A stretch of DNA of 64,000 bases, taken from the NCBI GenBank assembly GCA_014549065.1, contig JACDOX010000111.1, forward strand, positions 1,734,882 to 1,798,881. Direction: 5' to 3'. Of the stretch, positions 22,178-34,783 are shown in pieces; the first letter of the stretch is position 1; every line of letters starts with the position of its first letter. Position numbers and translations under genes: made by a program. The notes under the pieces were generated by a model that did not search any database, was not told the DNA's origin, and was given only the letters and a program-made list of their open reading frames with translations. Origin of the DNA: Cardinalis cardinalis (Eukaryota > Chordata > Aves > Passeriformes > Cardinalidae).

Positions 22178-25100
22178 AACATGAATGGAATCAATACTTA
22201 TGTTGATATTATGAAACATTTTATTATTGTTTTGTAAGATGCTGGCATTAAACAATCTTTGACACGATGTCTCCAGAATTTATTTTCTACAAAGCCTGTA
22301 GTAGGTCAGTAGTTTGCTAGTAAATCCTGGTCTAGGTCCAATNTTCCTGCCTCACTCACCCCTTCCATATGCTGCATCTGAGGGTAAGATCACTTCAGTC
22401 ATGTGCTGTGCCTAACTACAGCAAAAAGTTACCCCAGTGGCTGTATNTTTCCCTGTGACATTTGTTTCAAACTTTGAAGTTCTCTGGAACACATTGTCTT
22501 GACATCAGCATGTGTCTTTGGAGCAGGGTAAGTATCCTCATATTCTGTTAGAGAATATTTAATCAGTTAAATGCCCTTCCCAAGCTCTCTCTAACAATGG
22601 AGTCATTGGATATTTTGCCAGTGTGCTGTGCTATCACTGAACTCCTCTGAAAACTCTTCCCCTTGAAAATAAGTGGAGCTGTGATGTGTTATTTTATCTT
22701 TCTTAGGAAACATTAGGATGTTACTGTGATTAAACTTAGAAAGTTTAGTAGTATTGAAAAGTATTTTTATAGGCCTAAAACTGGGTTTCTTNGATATGAC
22801 ATCTACTTCTTTGTGACTCTAGAATTCATCACTGGAAGAAACCTGGGCTGTGAAAAACAAAACAACACTGTTTTTTCTAGTGAAAAGTATTTCCTAGAGA
22901 GAGAGAGAGAAAAAAAGGAGAGCATTTAAAAGCAAGTGCTTTCCAATTCCACATAGGAATGGCCCTTCATTTACTGTTTGGTTGCAGCATTTAATGTAAA
23001 TTCTTAGGAAAATGAGGACTATTTGTTTTTTCTCTCTTAACATATGCTGATAGCAGAAAGCTTTCCAAGAAAATGAAGGAAGCCATCTTATGGTCATCTC
23101 CTCTTCTTTGTTTTGTCTAGATTAAAATTCATTGATTTGAGAACTGATTTAATATAGTTTTGTGGATCATTCCTGTGGTGGGGGAAAAGCAGAGCTTTAC
23201 TCCAGCACTTCTAAGGGTTTTCCACAGACTCATTACATAAACTCTGCTCTCTGCCAGCATTTCTGGGCTTTGAGGGGACTTTGGAACTCTATTAGCATAA
23301 TGAGTGGAATTTTATTTAGTTTGACTCATTCTGGTTTATGAAGTTTGCTACTTGTGGTTTTGTGAAAATTCAGTATACCCTTGGTATTTATTATGGCATA
23401 CAAAGAGATTTATATGCAGTACTGAAGAAACATGGCAGAAATAGTCCTGAGTTAGTTTTTAATAGAGAAAAGAAATCCTGCATTAGAGAGAGAAAACAAC
23501 AGACAATTGCCCAGACCAAAGACCTATCCATCTCTTTTCTACCAGTGGCTGCTGGTGAGTACCTGGGAAAAAAAATAAATTAGAATATTAGAGTAGCACA
23601 AACATGTAGTGTTACTTTGCCCCTGTAATCCTTCAGTATAATGAATATATTCAACATTTTCAATAATTTTTAGTTTAGCAGATACATGTATTATATTTAA
23701 CATCCATTTTCTTCACATGAATTTCTTTCAATCAATTTTTAGCCTGTTTAGCATGTTTTGGAAAATAATTCTTAGATTTCTTTGCACATTGTTTGGAGAA
23801 GTAACTCCTCTTTTTAATTTGCATCATTTGATGTTTTTGTATTCTTGTGCTAGAAAAAAGAGCACTTATTCCCTCCTCATTATTTATTCCCTAATGACTA
23901 TCACGTGGAAAAAGTGTTCAATTCTGTGGTTTAAGTCAAGAATAAGTGGTTTATTGATTTATTAATTACAGTTAACCAGCAATCAACCACCTACATGTTT
24001 AATTCAAGAGCAGCAACATGACATCCTCAAAGTGTTAATAAGCACGTGGAAATTTCTAGGCATCCCCTGCAGCTCATCTCAAAATTTTAATCCCCTGCAC
24101 AGTCTCACAACATTCTCAGAATTACAGATGCTGCCTTTTACAGTGGCTATGCAAACAAACACCTCTGGCACCTTCAGAGGGTGGGGTAGAGGTCTGCTGC
24201 TGCCTCACAGCTCTGCTTAGAGGTGAGGGTATTCTGGGTGACCTTGNAATATTTTGTAGCACAGCTCTTCCCTTGTGCCTGCAAAATTTCAGCAGATAAG
24301 TTTTTCCATTATAGCTGAACATATCAAACCATTTATTGAGATAGTAGATCTCTTTGCATAATTGATGCTGAATAATAAAAATGTCCTTNTCCAAGTTACA
24401 AAAAATGTCTAGGTTTCACTCATTATTTTTTGTTCCANTTTCTTATCTGCATGACCACATGGATATTCTTTAGAACAGAGCCTTTCAGAATTATGCTAAA
24501 AGGACATTGAGTTTTTATTTTCATTGCTCTTAGGTTTTTTCCCCTCCTAGTTTTTCTTACCTTTAGGTATCTTTTAATGTAAATTTTAGCTTATTTCTCC
24601 CAAGATGACACTACCTTCTAGACCCTATCTCTCATATAACATTAAGGATCTGTAAAAAGGCCTAAAAAGGGCAAAGAAAATGTGAATGGGTAATTTTTCA
24701 TCTAATTGTGGAAGTGACAGTATTTAGTACTGTGGCATTCTATGAGCAACTGAGCAAATTCTTTGCTTGCAGNAATGGCAAACCCATGGTATTGTGCTCA
24801 GTAAAGTTCTGAGCATGTTTGGGATCCAAAGTCACTCGCTGAGCTGTAACATTNTTATACACTTATGTATGTTTTAATAGAGACAGGAGAGATTGAAAGG
24901 ATATTGAAAGTATTTTGGAGAGACAGCTTGGGCATCAGAAAATTGCGCTGCAGACAGCAACAGAAGTTTTATTTTTCTATTGCCAAAAGAAGAAGCAAGT
25001 ACACTTAATCACTCTCTTTTTTTAAGGATTTATGATAGTGCTCATTGCTTTTTTGCTTCTCAACCTATGTTATAATAATTCAAACAAATATTAATACTGT

Positions 25101-25341
25101 TATCTCAAACCCNCATGCTTAGCTATGAAAATAGTTCTTACCAGGGCCCTGAAATGTCTGGTGTAAAAATATTTACCATTCTGGTTTTCTTATTTCTCCA
25201 GCATTGAAAAATCAGAAATGACTCGTTTGGACTGTGGTGGGTTGCAGGGCTGTCTGCTGGAGTGTCCCAGGTCAATGGTGTGGATTTAAAGCCTTGTAAT
25301 TTGTCATGATTGGCACACCTTTCACACAGTCTCATTTGTGG

Positions 25342-25381
25342 TTTGTGTAAAATTTAAAGTATTTGTGTGAAATTTAAAGTA
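25342..25381. repeat. 20-bp tandem duplication
   Basis: Two adjacent copies of a 20-base unit starting tttgtgt and ending taaagta, differing at one base. Confidence 0.85.
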
Positions 25382-26616
25382 TTTGTCTCCATATGACACT
25401 GTCATATGGTGAGTGTGAGAGAGAGAAACAAAGGTGGCTCTAAGAAGAATTTTATATTAAACAAAGACTTTACTTCTTTTGTAAGGATACAGCTCACAGT
25501 AATATTGAAGAGTAATGTTCAGCCCCCCCGTGTACTATTGTTAGTACAAGAGCCTGTGCTGTTTGACTGGNAAGTGAGCAATAAATACCAGCCTAAAAGG
25601 AGCTTGTGAGCCAGCCTGGCAGAGCCCGGCTTTCTTACAGGAAGTATAAAATACTTCACTTTCATTCAATCCAGCATCTATCCAAGGCACAAAACTACTT
25701 TCATAATTAGAAACACAGCAGCAGAACTGCTGCAAAATTTAACCTTTTTTACAAGGCACTTCATTATCATCAGTGTGGAGAAAAAGGACAAATCAAGCCT
25801 GAACTGTCCTGTATCAAGGGTACAGAATGAAATCAAGCTGTGCTTNCAAGCCAGCCTTGCAGTGGCTGAGGGAGAACTTCCACAAGTGCTGGCAGGGTGT
25901 GGACAACAATTCCATGGGGAAGCTGGTGGCACTTGCATTACTGAGCTGGGTGTGCCTTGAAAAATCTATGAAATGAGAATGGGCTTAAAGATTAGTGATG
26001 GTTGTGTAAAAATTACCACCAAAATTCAGAGAATTTTGAAGTGGAGGCTCTTCCCTGAGACCCAGTCTTACAGTCTGTGGGGGTTTTAGCAGTGACTCAT
26101 GGACCAGCTCTGAGGAATGTACCAAGTCAGAGAATCTCAAAAAACCTTCCTGCAAACCTTCTTTGGCAAAAACTTGCCTTTACCAGTATTTTAATCAAAG
26201 CACTGAATTAAAAGCAGCATGATTACAGCAGGATTTTAATGAGAAGTACAGGATTTGGGAGAGACATGTAGTCTCTGAGCTATGTGCACAATAAAAGCAG
26301 GAGTGACTGTCCTCATTCACTTGCAGATATGTGGGAGCTGCATGACAAACTCCAGACACTACAATTTTTTCTATAAGGATTTGGAAAATATGCACAATCT
26401 GCATCCAAGTGTGGGCCAATGTTCCCAATTTTTTTTCTCTGTGTCTCTTAGCATTAAGAAATCATTTTATACAGCATAATATCTTCCAGAGACACAGTAA
26501 GTTTTTCAGATAACACCAACATATTCTGGAGTTGCTCATTATATTTCTCCTGTTTTGCTCANGTACCCAGGAGTTATTTTGGTATGCTATTTCTGAGTGA
26601 CTGAATATTAGAGAGC

Positions 26617-26660
26617 ATTTATGTTATTGTGTAAAATACAATTTATGTTATTGTATAAAA
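26617..26660. repeat. 24-bp tandem duplication
   Basis: The segment atttatgttattgt recurs 24 bases downstream with one change in the following bases. Confidence 0.75.
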
Positions 26661-29600
26661 GTATATTATACTTGATATAAACAGTCTCTAACTTCTTTTA
26701 TGGTTTTCACAAAACACCTTAAAAATTCTTTCTAGTTCTATAGAAGTATTTTTCCCTGCTTTTTGCTTGGAAATTTATATTTTCTGTTTGTTGTCCAAAG
26801 AAAGAAAACTTTTATGAGAAGGTAACTGTTTTGTATATGAAAGTTGTAGTACATCTGAGCTATTTCAGATGTTGATTTATCTTGGGGAATAAACAAAAAA
26901 ATATCTTTTNAGCTGGGAGGATAAAACTTTAGATAACTATTTAAATATCTAGTGAAAAACTGAAAGTACAGATACTTCTTCAGAATGTAGTTTTAAGTTA
27001 CAATTTTATACATTGGTAAGTAGCTATTTTTATTCACAGAAGAATGCAGAGATATATGTTTATCCGGGTACACTAACAGCAGCAAGCTGGCAAACCACAG
27101 ACTAATAACACCAAAGCCAACTGAAATAATCTTTAGGAGAATGCCCTCAAAAATAACTCTGTGTAATCAATGCCAGTGTGCAGTCTCAGGATGACACCTA
27201 AAGCCTTGGTTAATGAATGTAATCTGAATAATCCTCTTAATGCAAAGTATGTGCACTGCCAGCCTGTGACAGAAGTGCACAGGTCTGTGGAGACCTGTAG
27301 GTTGTTGTGCCTGGCTTTTAGTCAATAAAATATGTTGGGTAGCAAAGTGTGGGCTGAAAAAACTTAATGGAAAATGAATCTGTTCAGTCAGTCTCTACCA
27401 ACATCATTTTCAGCTGTGTATTCACTATTTTATCCCAGGGTGATGCCATCCTGTTGGAGGGCACTGTTGTGGTAATTAGTCACNCCATGCCCAGGGTAAT
27501 CAGTGTACCACTACAGGGCAGCTGCTAGTTCAATATGTTTTCTTCCATCATAGTTACAAGAAGGCATAACTATCTTTGTAGTTCAGTTTTTGACATTTAA
27601 CAGTGGAAACTCCCATCTGACATAAAACTGGTTTCCAGTGGTTTCACTGCACAGTGTGCCTGAAATTACAAGTGCAGCATTGCCTTTGTTTTCTAGGACA
27701 CTCACACAACAGCAGCATTAAGGGAGTATTATAAGTATCAGGTAATCCATGTTAAGTGCTCTTAACATAAAATTGTAATTGGGAAACCAATATAACCTGG
27801 TAAAAACCTAGGTCTTAGCNTTAGACAAGTTATGGTGGCAGGCTCAGCTTTTTACTGGAAACTCTTCTAAGTGAATTTAGCTGAGCCTTTCTGTTTGTCT
27901 CTGTGACAATATATAAGAAAAACTTAGTTNGGCTCCTTATTGCTTGTAAGTGGAAGGATAAGCTGCTAAATCTCTCATTGGAGTACTCATGTCTTTGAAT
28001 TTTGTCAGTCTTTGAACTTGACAGCTTTCTTTAATAATCATTAAAGTAAGGGATATTTCTCTAAGGCTTAGAGTAGCTTAGCTAATAACTCCTCTATATT
28101 AATAGCTACAAAATGAAAGCCAGTTCAAATACCTGATGACAAGTGGCTAACACTGTGTGGACTTTAAGGTCTTAAGCTGTCTCTGGAGCTGCTTAGTAAG
28201 AAACAGCACAGTATGAATCTTAGCTTTTCCAGCAGTTCTGTCAGGCAGTGTTTCCAGTCACGTCACATCAGATGCCTCAACATCCTGATCAGTATCAAGA
28301 AAATGTTACATGTCTACACATCCATATACCTCCAACCTACAAGTGGTAAACTGAGCTGTTTGGTTTTGGGTTTTTTTTCACTCTTCTGTACATAAGATCA
28401 GGGTTGGTGTTGTTACTTTCAATGCTGTTTTAGTAAAATGTTAACCCAGTGCATTTTCTCAGCATGGACAGCTCAGGAGTGATGTGGATGTGCACTAGGT
28501 TTCTGGAGAGCAGAATGACAGCTAGCATAGGATTTGATTCCTCTACCTATTCNTCTTCAATCCTGCATCAAAGCAAGAAGATAATCTGTAGAATGTGTTT
28601 TGTATTTGTCTTTACTAGTGCTCCAGAAAGTTCAGACCTATATGCAGCATTATGACCATTGCCCAACTTCCTTGGACCTAATACCCATCTACTCAGAGTC
28701 TTTTGCTTCATAGGGAAAATCCTGTTTGGTATTTATACCATTCATTTATCCTGAAGACATGTAAAAGGGCCATGAGAATGCTTTTGGGCATGTCAAGCTA
28801 ATGAGCTGGGCAGGTAATGGAGAAATCTGTTCCTTAAATGATTAAAAACTCTGCTAAGCAATTGCTGGTTTATGGCTGCTTGGCAGAACACCACACAGCA
28901 ACAGACATGTAGCTACCTACCTCATTCTCAACTCTCTTTAATAACCTTCTCTGTGGATTTTTAACAGTTTCCAAGGCAACTGCAAACAGAAACATCTCTT
29001 TAAACCAGAGCTTCCTAGAACTCTCCACTTCAAGTGGTACACATGGTAATTACAGCTTTCTCTTCATCACTGAGTTTTCACCAGATTTTTAAAAGATCTG
29101 CAACTAAAGTTGTCCTATCAGTGGGAGATTTTGAAATTTTCTTCTCTAAAAATATAAGATGATCATGGCAAACATTATTTTGACTTCTTGAAGAGATGTG
29201 GAAAGATACTATAAGCCTTCCCTTCTGAAATGCTAATTATGAGCAGCCCATCTGCCAGAGCTGCTTCCATAGACTAAGCAGGAGGGGTCCACAATGAAAC
29301 AATTACAGAAATACAGAGAAGCCTANATGGCAGCTGTTGTTTGAGCAAGATCTACCATGAGATGTGTCTCAGTCTTCAGTGAGGCTTTTAGCCAGAGCAT
29401 GGCACCAGGTGAGACAACAGTACAGACAGAGTGAAGTATTTTCCCCTCTCCTGTGGACATAGGACCACATTTTTGTAGAGCATTTTAAAAAGAAATGTCT
29501 TTATTCTGTATTAACCTGCCCAAAGAAANGCCAGCCACCATTTTAGCAGAAGACAGTTATACACCCTGAGTTATACCCTCTAAAGCAAACTTTTGCCAAA

Positions 29601-30100
29601 ACGAGTGCAAGTAAAGTAATTTGTCCCCATAAGCTTGGAAACAGCAAATTTATGTTTAAGACTGTCTAGTTTTGAAGGTCTGGATTTACAGGAAAACCAG
29701 AATAAATGCATGAAAATAAATCAGCAAAGACAGCTCTACAAAAATATGTGTATTGTAAAATCTGCAAGGTTGTATTTTCTAGATTGCTGTTNTGCTGTAC
29801 TGATTTATTATACTACAGGTACAAAATGTTTAAGGCTGTTTNATAGTAACAACCACAGTTTTGTCCTTGAAGAAACTGGAACCTCAAGCCTAAATGAAAC
29901 CAGTTTGAAATATTTCACTTGTATGCTCTCTACTACTTTTGACTTTCTGTGCATGACCTTGGCCCAGACAACTTCTGTCTCAGCTTTAGAGGTATTGAAG
30001 GTATTCTTTCAGCATTACCTTTCTATGAAAAAGGAATTTAGAGTGAAATAAAAAAATAAACCCCCTAATGCATGATGAAAGAGAATAATGAAGAGATTAT

Positions 30101-30158
30101 AGGTATATATAATATATGTAAATAACATATATATATAAATACATATATATATATATGT
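30101..30158. repeat. TA-rich microsatellite
   Basis: Interrupted alternating TA run. Confidence 0.85.
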
Positions 30159-31727
30159 ACTTTAATTAGTAGCCTAGATTCTTGGATTATTAAATTCTTC
30201 ATATAAGTTTGACTGGTCAGATGATTCNTCCTTTAAGATAAAATCATATCTGTAGTATGACATTCTCAGATCATTCCCTACCATTGGTAAAATCTCCAAA
30301 ACATGCCTGTAAATGGGCAATCAGAAATAACAGTAACAGAACTGTGCTATCAGAGTTATGATGCAAAATTTGCTATTTTAGGAGTACCAGATGAGGGGAC
30401 AGCCAGAGACACCTGTGAAAAGCTGCAGTAAATGGAAATGGGGTCACTCNGGGAAGCTGTTCAGTTAAACAGGCGGCTTCCTTGGAGTAAANGGAGTGTC
30501 TCTCTCCTCCACCTTTTTTATTTTGGATGTGGATCATGGCTCAAATAAATTCATCTAGTGTGATTTTAGGTGCTATAGGCTGTGAGCTGGGCTCCAGAAT
30601 GATGCAGGTCTCCATAAGTCCCCTGCAAGGATGTCTCAGATTCCTGGGATATGTGAGNTGGGCTTAGAAAAGGAGTTCCACCAAAGATTTCTGTGTTCCA
30701 ACTTAGAGAAACATTCACTGGTGGTTCCCTCCTCACCAGCAAGTTACCTTCTAATGACCATGAGACCAGAGCTGGGGAGACAACAGGCAAAAATCCAAAG
30801 AAGTAAGAGAGAATGTGGAAAACATTAACAACAGATAGGAGACAACATTTGGAACCAGCTGTAGGAAGGAGTTCAATGTAAGACTCTTTACCACCCTTCC
30901 AAAGGGGTGTGGAGATACTTCCCACCATTTCCACAGTGACACTGGCTGCAGTGGAACAGAAATGTTGTCCTCTGGGCAGTGATGTGCCTTCACTTGAGCT
31001 GACCTTGGAAGCCCTTGGTTTAGGCCCTTATATTTCTGCAATGGGAAGGAGAATTCTTATTTAAATATTGCATTTTATGCTGTTATAAGTACATACTGGC
31101 ATAATAATGACAGTCTGATTGAAGAGAGTAAAAAGGATATAATTAATTCATTTTGCTACACATTTTACAGAAATGGCATTCCTGCTTTTAATTATTTATT
31201 TTATAATGCCCTTGGCCATTTTATTTTTACTATATTGAAGTTTTCTCTTCAGCTGAAAATNATTTAAATTCAAATTATAATGTCTGTATTGAATCACATG
31301 AATCAAAGCTTTGTGTCTGGCATTTCTTCATTAATTTTCTTGAGCAATAGATTTGAAATTTTTTTTAATGTTGGAATTATTACTGCTTGTGTCAATTATG
31401 CTCATTTAAAACATTTAAAAGAAATATTTTCTTTCCAAAANGAAATTATTTTCATTACTTTTTCTTTAAGGAGGCACATGTTGGCAAAACATAAGTCAGC
31501 TGCACTCCTAATGTTCCCAGGAGGTCAGTTTTTAAAAACAGATTAAAATTAGCAACCTTTGATTGAGGTCTCCTGTGTCTGTTCTTATTCGATCTCCTTA
31601 GAACATTTCCGTTTGAGTTTTCTTTTTCTTAGTCAAATTCTGATGTGTGATGAACTGGTGTGGGATGGGGATCATAATCATTGTACATCTTGAGTTTCAA
31701 AATTATGTTTTGGCAATTTTGTCCAAG

Positions 31728-31958
31728 GAACAAAACTTATATGGAGATGAAGAAATAGATGATGATGAGGAAGAAGAAGAAATGGAGGAAGTAGAAGAAG
31801 TAGAAGAAGTAGAAGGAAAAGAAGAAACAGAAGGAGGTGAAAAAAAAGAAGGAACAGAGAAAAAAGAGGAAAAAGAGGAAAAAAGTGAGAAAGACAAGGA
31901 TCGTAAATCACCTGAGGGAGAGACAAGCAGTAGTAGTAGCACTGTGGAAACTGGAGAG
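31728..31958 (+). CDS. RPGR: RPGR distal acidic exon of the CaaX isoform
   Basis: A 231-base phase-0 exon between ttttgtccaag| and |gtaaag. It encodes EQNLYGDEEIDDDEEEEEM, then EEVEEVEEVEGKEE, a Lys/Glu stretch and a Ser-rich end (SSSSTVETGE). Its place upstream of exons that end in a FLFKR-like motif and CaaX box makes it the counterpart of the acidic human exon 15/16 region of the constitutive isoform, though sequence alignment across such composition is weak. Open frame extends upstream of the chosen acceptor. The better pyrimidine tract at 31632 is excluded by stops in all frames. Joining directly from exon 13 or from the internal ORF15 donor keeps phase. Confidence 0.8.
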
Positions 31959-32176
31959 GTAAAGGCATTTACTCCTATTAAGTTACTGGTCTCTGAAAGA
32001 ATTTGTTTCTGTAACTAACTTGAGTTTGATACATGTGTACCTATCCCCTAAATGCAAAGTTCTTGTTTAGGGTGTTTTTGGTAGAGGAAGAAACACATAT
32101 AGGTGTTAATAGTTAAATTTTTTCTTTTAACAATTTTGAAAGAGTTGTTTGGTTTTTTTTTTTTTTTGGTCTATAG

Positions 32177-32216
32177 ACAGGGGAGACTACTCAGAAAGAG
32201 ACCATCGTTCAGCAGG
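32177..32216 (+). CDS. RPGR: RPGR small distal exon (40 nt)
   Basis: A 40-base exon, phase 0 to phase 1, preceded by a long T run and ctatag| and followed by |gtaaga. It encodes TGETTQKETIVQQ plus one base. It is chosen because phases fit exactly between the exons on either side and both splice sites are strong. No conserved motif of its own. Confidence 0.72.
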
Positions 32217-33500
32217 GTAAGAATACAATTCCCAATTACTTTCTAAGGACAGATAAAAGTTTTCTAAACAATATTATACAAATACTGGACAACACAGTCC
32301 TTGTTCATAGTTGGCAAAGCAGTTCTTGANAGGTAATGAAATTTGAGGGGCAAACCCCCATTATTAATTGTTAATGATTTGAAAGAAANAAATACTTTTC
32401 CCAGTCATGTGCAGGAAGTCCACGAGGACTTTCTCTACTTTCTCTTAGCAGGACTGAATCCTGTGCAGTGCCAAAGTCATGGTAATTTTATTGTCTCTCA
32501 GGCAATTTCTTTAGGTTACCTATGCTTCAATTCAATCAAGAAGCTGCTCAGAATTCTTCCCCATCATTTTCAGCTGACATTTCTTCATTCTATTCACAGA
32601 GAGATTATTTTAGGTGAGATGTGATAATTGCTGAACCCTGTTCAGGATGTGAAGATGTAAGTCTAGAAGCTCCTTGCAGTTTTGATGACAGTTTATGGGA
32701 ACTGAATATTCCTTTAGAAAAGCTGGGAACATGAAATTGGGTGTCCTATATGTATAGGACCTTTCTTATTTTAGAAATTTGGAATAATCTAGGATGGTTC
32801 TCTTGAAAGAAAATAACAAGTGTGGTATAAAACAGACCACAGCCTTTATAATCAAGAAGCTATGCCATTTATTTTCAATATTATAGTGGAAATAGCTTGT
32901 ACAGAAGGGATGCTAAATATTTTTCCATTATTCAGTGATCTGGAAGTTTTGGTTTTAAGTTTGAAATGTATATGATTCATACAGGGAATATAGGAAAATT
33001 TAAGCACAGACACATCAACTGAGATGGAAAGTTTTTCCTTTCCCAGAATTGTTTCTATGGAATAAAATTCATGCTGAACTGTAANTCCTGCCCTAAAATC
33101 AGCTTTGCCAAATTAGAATATACTTGCAAATAAGTGTGCAAGACATTGTCTCCTGTCAGCAAGAGGAAACTGTGAGTGTCAAGTAAAAATATTTTCTATA
33201 TTGTCACTGCTGTAAGTGTTCTGTTCTTAGAAATTGAGCATCTGGAGAGTAATGTCAGGACATTATATGGAGAGATTAAAAAATAAGTCAGGACATTATA
33301 TGGTGAGATTAAAAAATAAAAATAGTCTCTTCAGGCTAGGCATCAAGTTTTACTGAATATTCTGATTGCTTTTTCAATTTTATTTAGTGACCTCTACTTC
33401 AAAAATAATCTGAAGTGTAATTTTTTTCTGCTTTTCTGTGATATTTTTCTGATTTGCATGAATCAGAAGAAATTTAAAATAAACATTTATATTATTGTAG
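32217..33500 (+). other. RPGR: RPGR intron between distal exons
   Basis: A 1.28-kb AT-rich intron with a 33-bp tandem duplication at 33254. No other recognised feature. Confidence 0.7.
33254..33319. repeat. 33-bp tandem duplication
   Basis: Two adjacent 33-base units beginning gtcaggacattatatgg, with one substitution, at 33254 and 33287. Confidence 0.92.
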
Positions 33501-33589
33501 AGAAAGAAAGCACTGACAATCACACTGTGAACAGTTCTTCAGAGAACACTGATGACCAAAAAACTGGAGGAATTGTGGGGAAAAAAAAG
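33501..33589 (+). CDS. RPGR: RPGR distal exon (Ser/Thr/Asn-rich)
   Basis: An 89-base exon, phase 1 to phase 0, between attattgtag| and |gtttgt. It encodes EKESTDNHTVNSSSENTDDQ followed by KTGGIVGKKK. The KKK end followed by FSLFKRK in the next exon parallels human KKTKKIFLFKR, which supports both the exon and its donor, although gtttgt is a weak 5' splice site. Confidence 0.78.
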
Positions 33590-34561
33590 GTTTGTGGCCT
33601 GACATTTCTTTCTAGCTTTGCCAGTGACCAGGAAGCCAGTGGGCAGTTACCAAAGCAAATACCTCAACTCATATGATGTGCAAAGATAATTAAATTGCTG
33701 AGCAACCTGTTCCTTCTGTTTAANATTTGATTTTATTTTTGGTAAAATAAATTTAAATNGTCCAAATAATAGAAATGAGTTAANGCCCATTATAACCCCT
33801 TAATGGATGGCATGTCCCTGAGANAGAAATTGTTCATCACATCATGAACTGGTGAGGTGAAAACTTATAATTTGATTCCTATGGGACATTATCTAAAAAG
33901 ATTTCCCTTCCTATTTGTCTCTGAAAGCAGCAGCTGAGCCCTGCATCTATTTGCAACATACACTGATTTTGTCATCAAATCTCTTTATATAGGTGTATGA
34001 GCATGTTGAGGAGTACCTGATACAGAATTTCTTTCAGGTTGTAGGATCCAGAGGTTCCTGCAGAGGCTGCTGAGTTTCCTGTTGACCAAAGGCCCTAAGC
34101 AGTAGTTAACTTTAATTTTTAACTTTACTTTGACACCAGTGTGGTCTCACTGAGCACAAGCCCTGTCACTTATGGCAGCACACACGTTTATCAGCAGGCA
34201 TAGTAAGCACTTTCTGTTCTGGGGCTTCATGTTTGGACCTTGCCTCAGGCTCTTCTTTGAAAGAAACCCAAATAAATGCACCACTTACAGCATTTTGTAC
34301 AAACTGTACAGTGTGTAATTTGACAAAATGCAGTCACTTTAACTTTTCTGATTCTGATGTGCTATTTTAACACATTTTAAATATTGCAAATGTTTCTCAA
34401 CATTTTTTAGTGATTTTGTTTTGAAAAAAAAACCTATTTAACCAAGGAGAAATCTGCCAATCTCATTTAACTTTGATGTATACTGGGTTTGTGGTTTTTT
34501 TATCTTGAATTTCACTGCTAACTGTTTCAGTCATATCATTTACCTGTTTTTTTCACTCCAG
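33590..34561 (+). other. RPGR: RPGR last intron of the CaaX isoform
   Basis: A 972-base AT-rich intron ending tttttcactccag|. No recognised repeats. Confidence 0.75.
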
Positions 34562-34783
34562 TTTTCCCTGTTTAAGCGAAAGCCACTGACAAGCCAGAAG
34601 AATGTGTGTAGCAGAAAGGAAGACAGCTCTGAAANGCCAATGCAGAGTGAAGAAAAGGAAAAGGAAGATTTAACTGGTGAAAGCAATAAGGATGAAAATC
34701 AGAATCATACACTGGAGAATTCCAGTGAAACTGTGACTAACCAGGACAGAAGGATGAAAGTTAATACATGTGTATTGCTGTAA
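34562..34783 (+). CDS. RPGR: RPGR last exon of constitutive isoform, CaaX box
   Basis: Terminal exon of 73 codons plus TAA, in phase 0. It starts FSLFKRKPLTSQKN, aligning with the human constitutive isoform IFLFKRVPSINQK, and ends NTCVLL. Human RPGR(1-19) ends SCTIL. A CaaX box with final Leu is typical of geranylgeranylation, and in mammals this prenylated tail binds PDE6D and helps ciliary targeting. The middle is acidic and polar (EEKEKEDLTGESNKDENQN). One ambiguous base at 34635 hits one codon. Confidence 0.9.
   Translation, partial: FSLFKRKPLTSQKNVCSRKEDSSEXPMQSEEKEKEDLTGESNKDENQNHTLENSSETVTNQDRRMKVNTCVLL

Larger units (their letters stand above)
20516..31727 (+). other. RPGR: ORF15 3'UTR, then intron before the distal RPGR exons
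   Basis: About 11 kb of AT-rich DNA without recognisable exons. The first part must hold the ORF15 3'UTR. The rest is intron for the isoform that reaches the CaaX exons. Small tandem duplications and TA repeats are listed separately. Open frames of 60-138 codons here lack splice context or family resemblance and no CR1 copy was recognised. Confidence 0.7.

Noticed and set aside
31631..31640. Strong pyrimidine tract and AG at 31632 as start of the acidic distal exon
   Set aside because: All three phases meet a stop before or in conflict with the acidic frame; the acceptor at 31727 fits.
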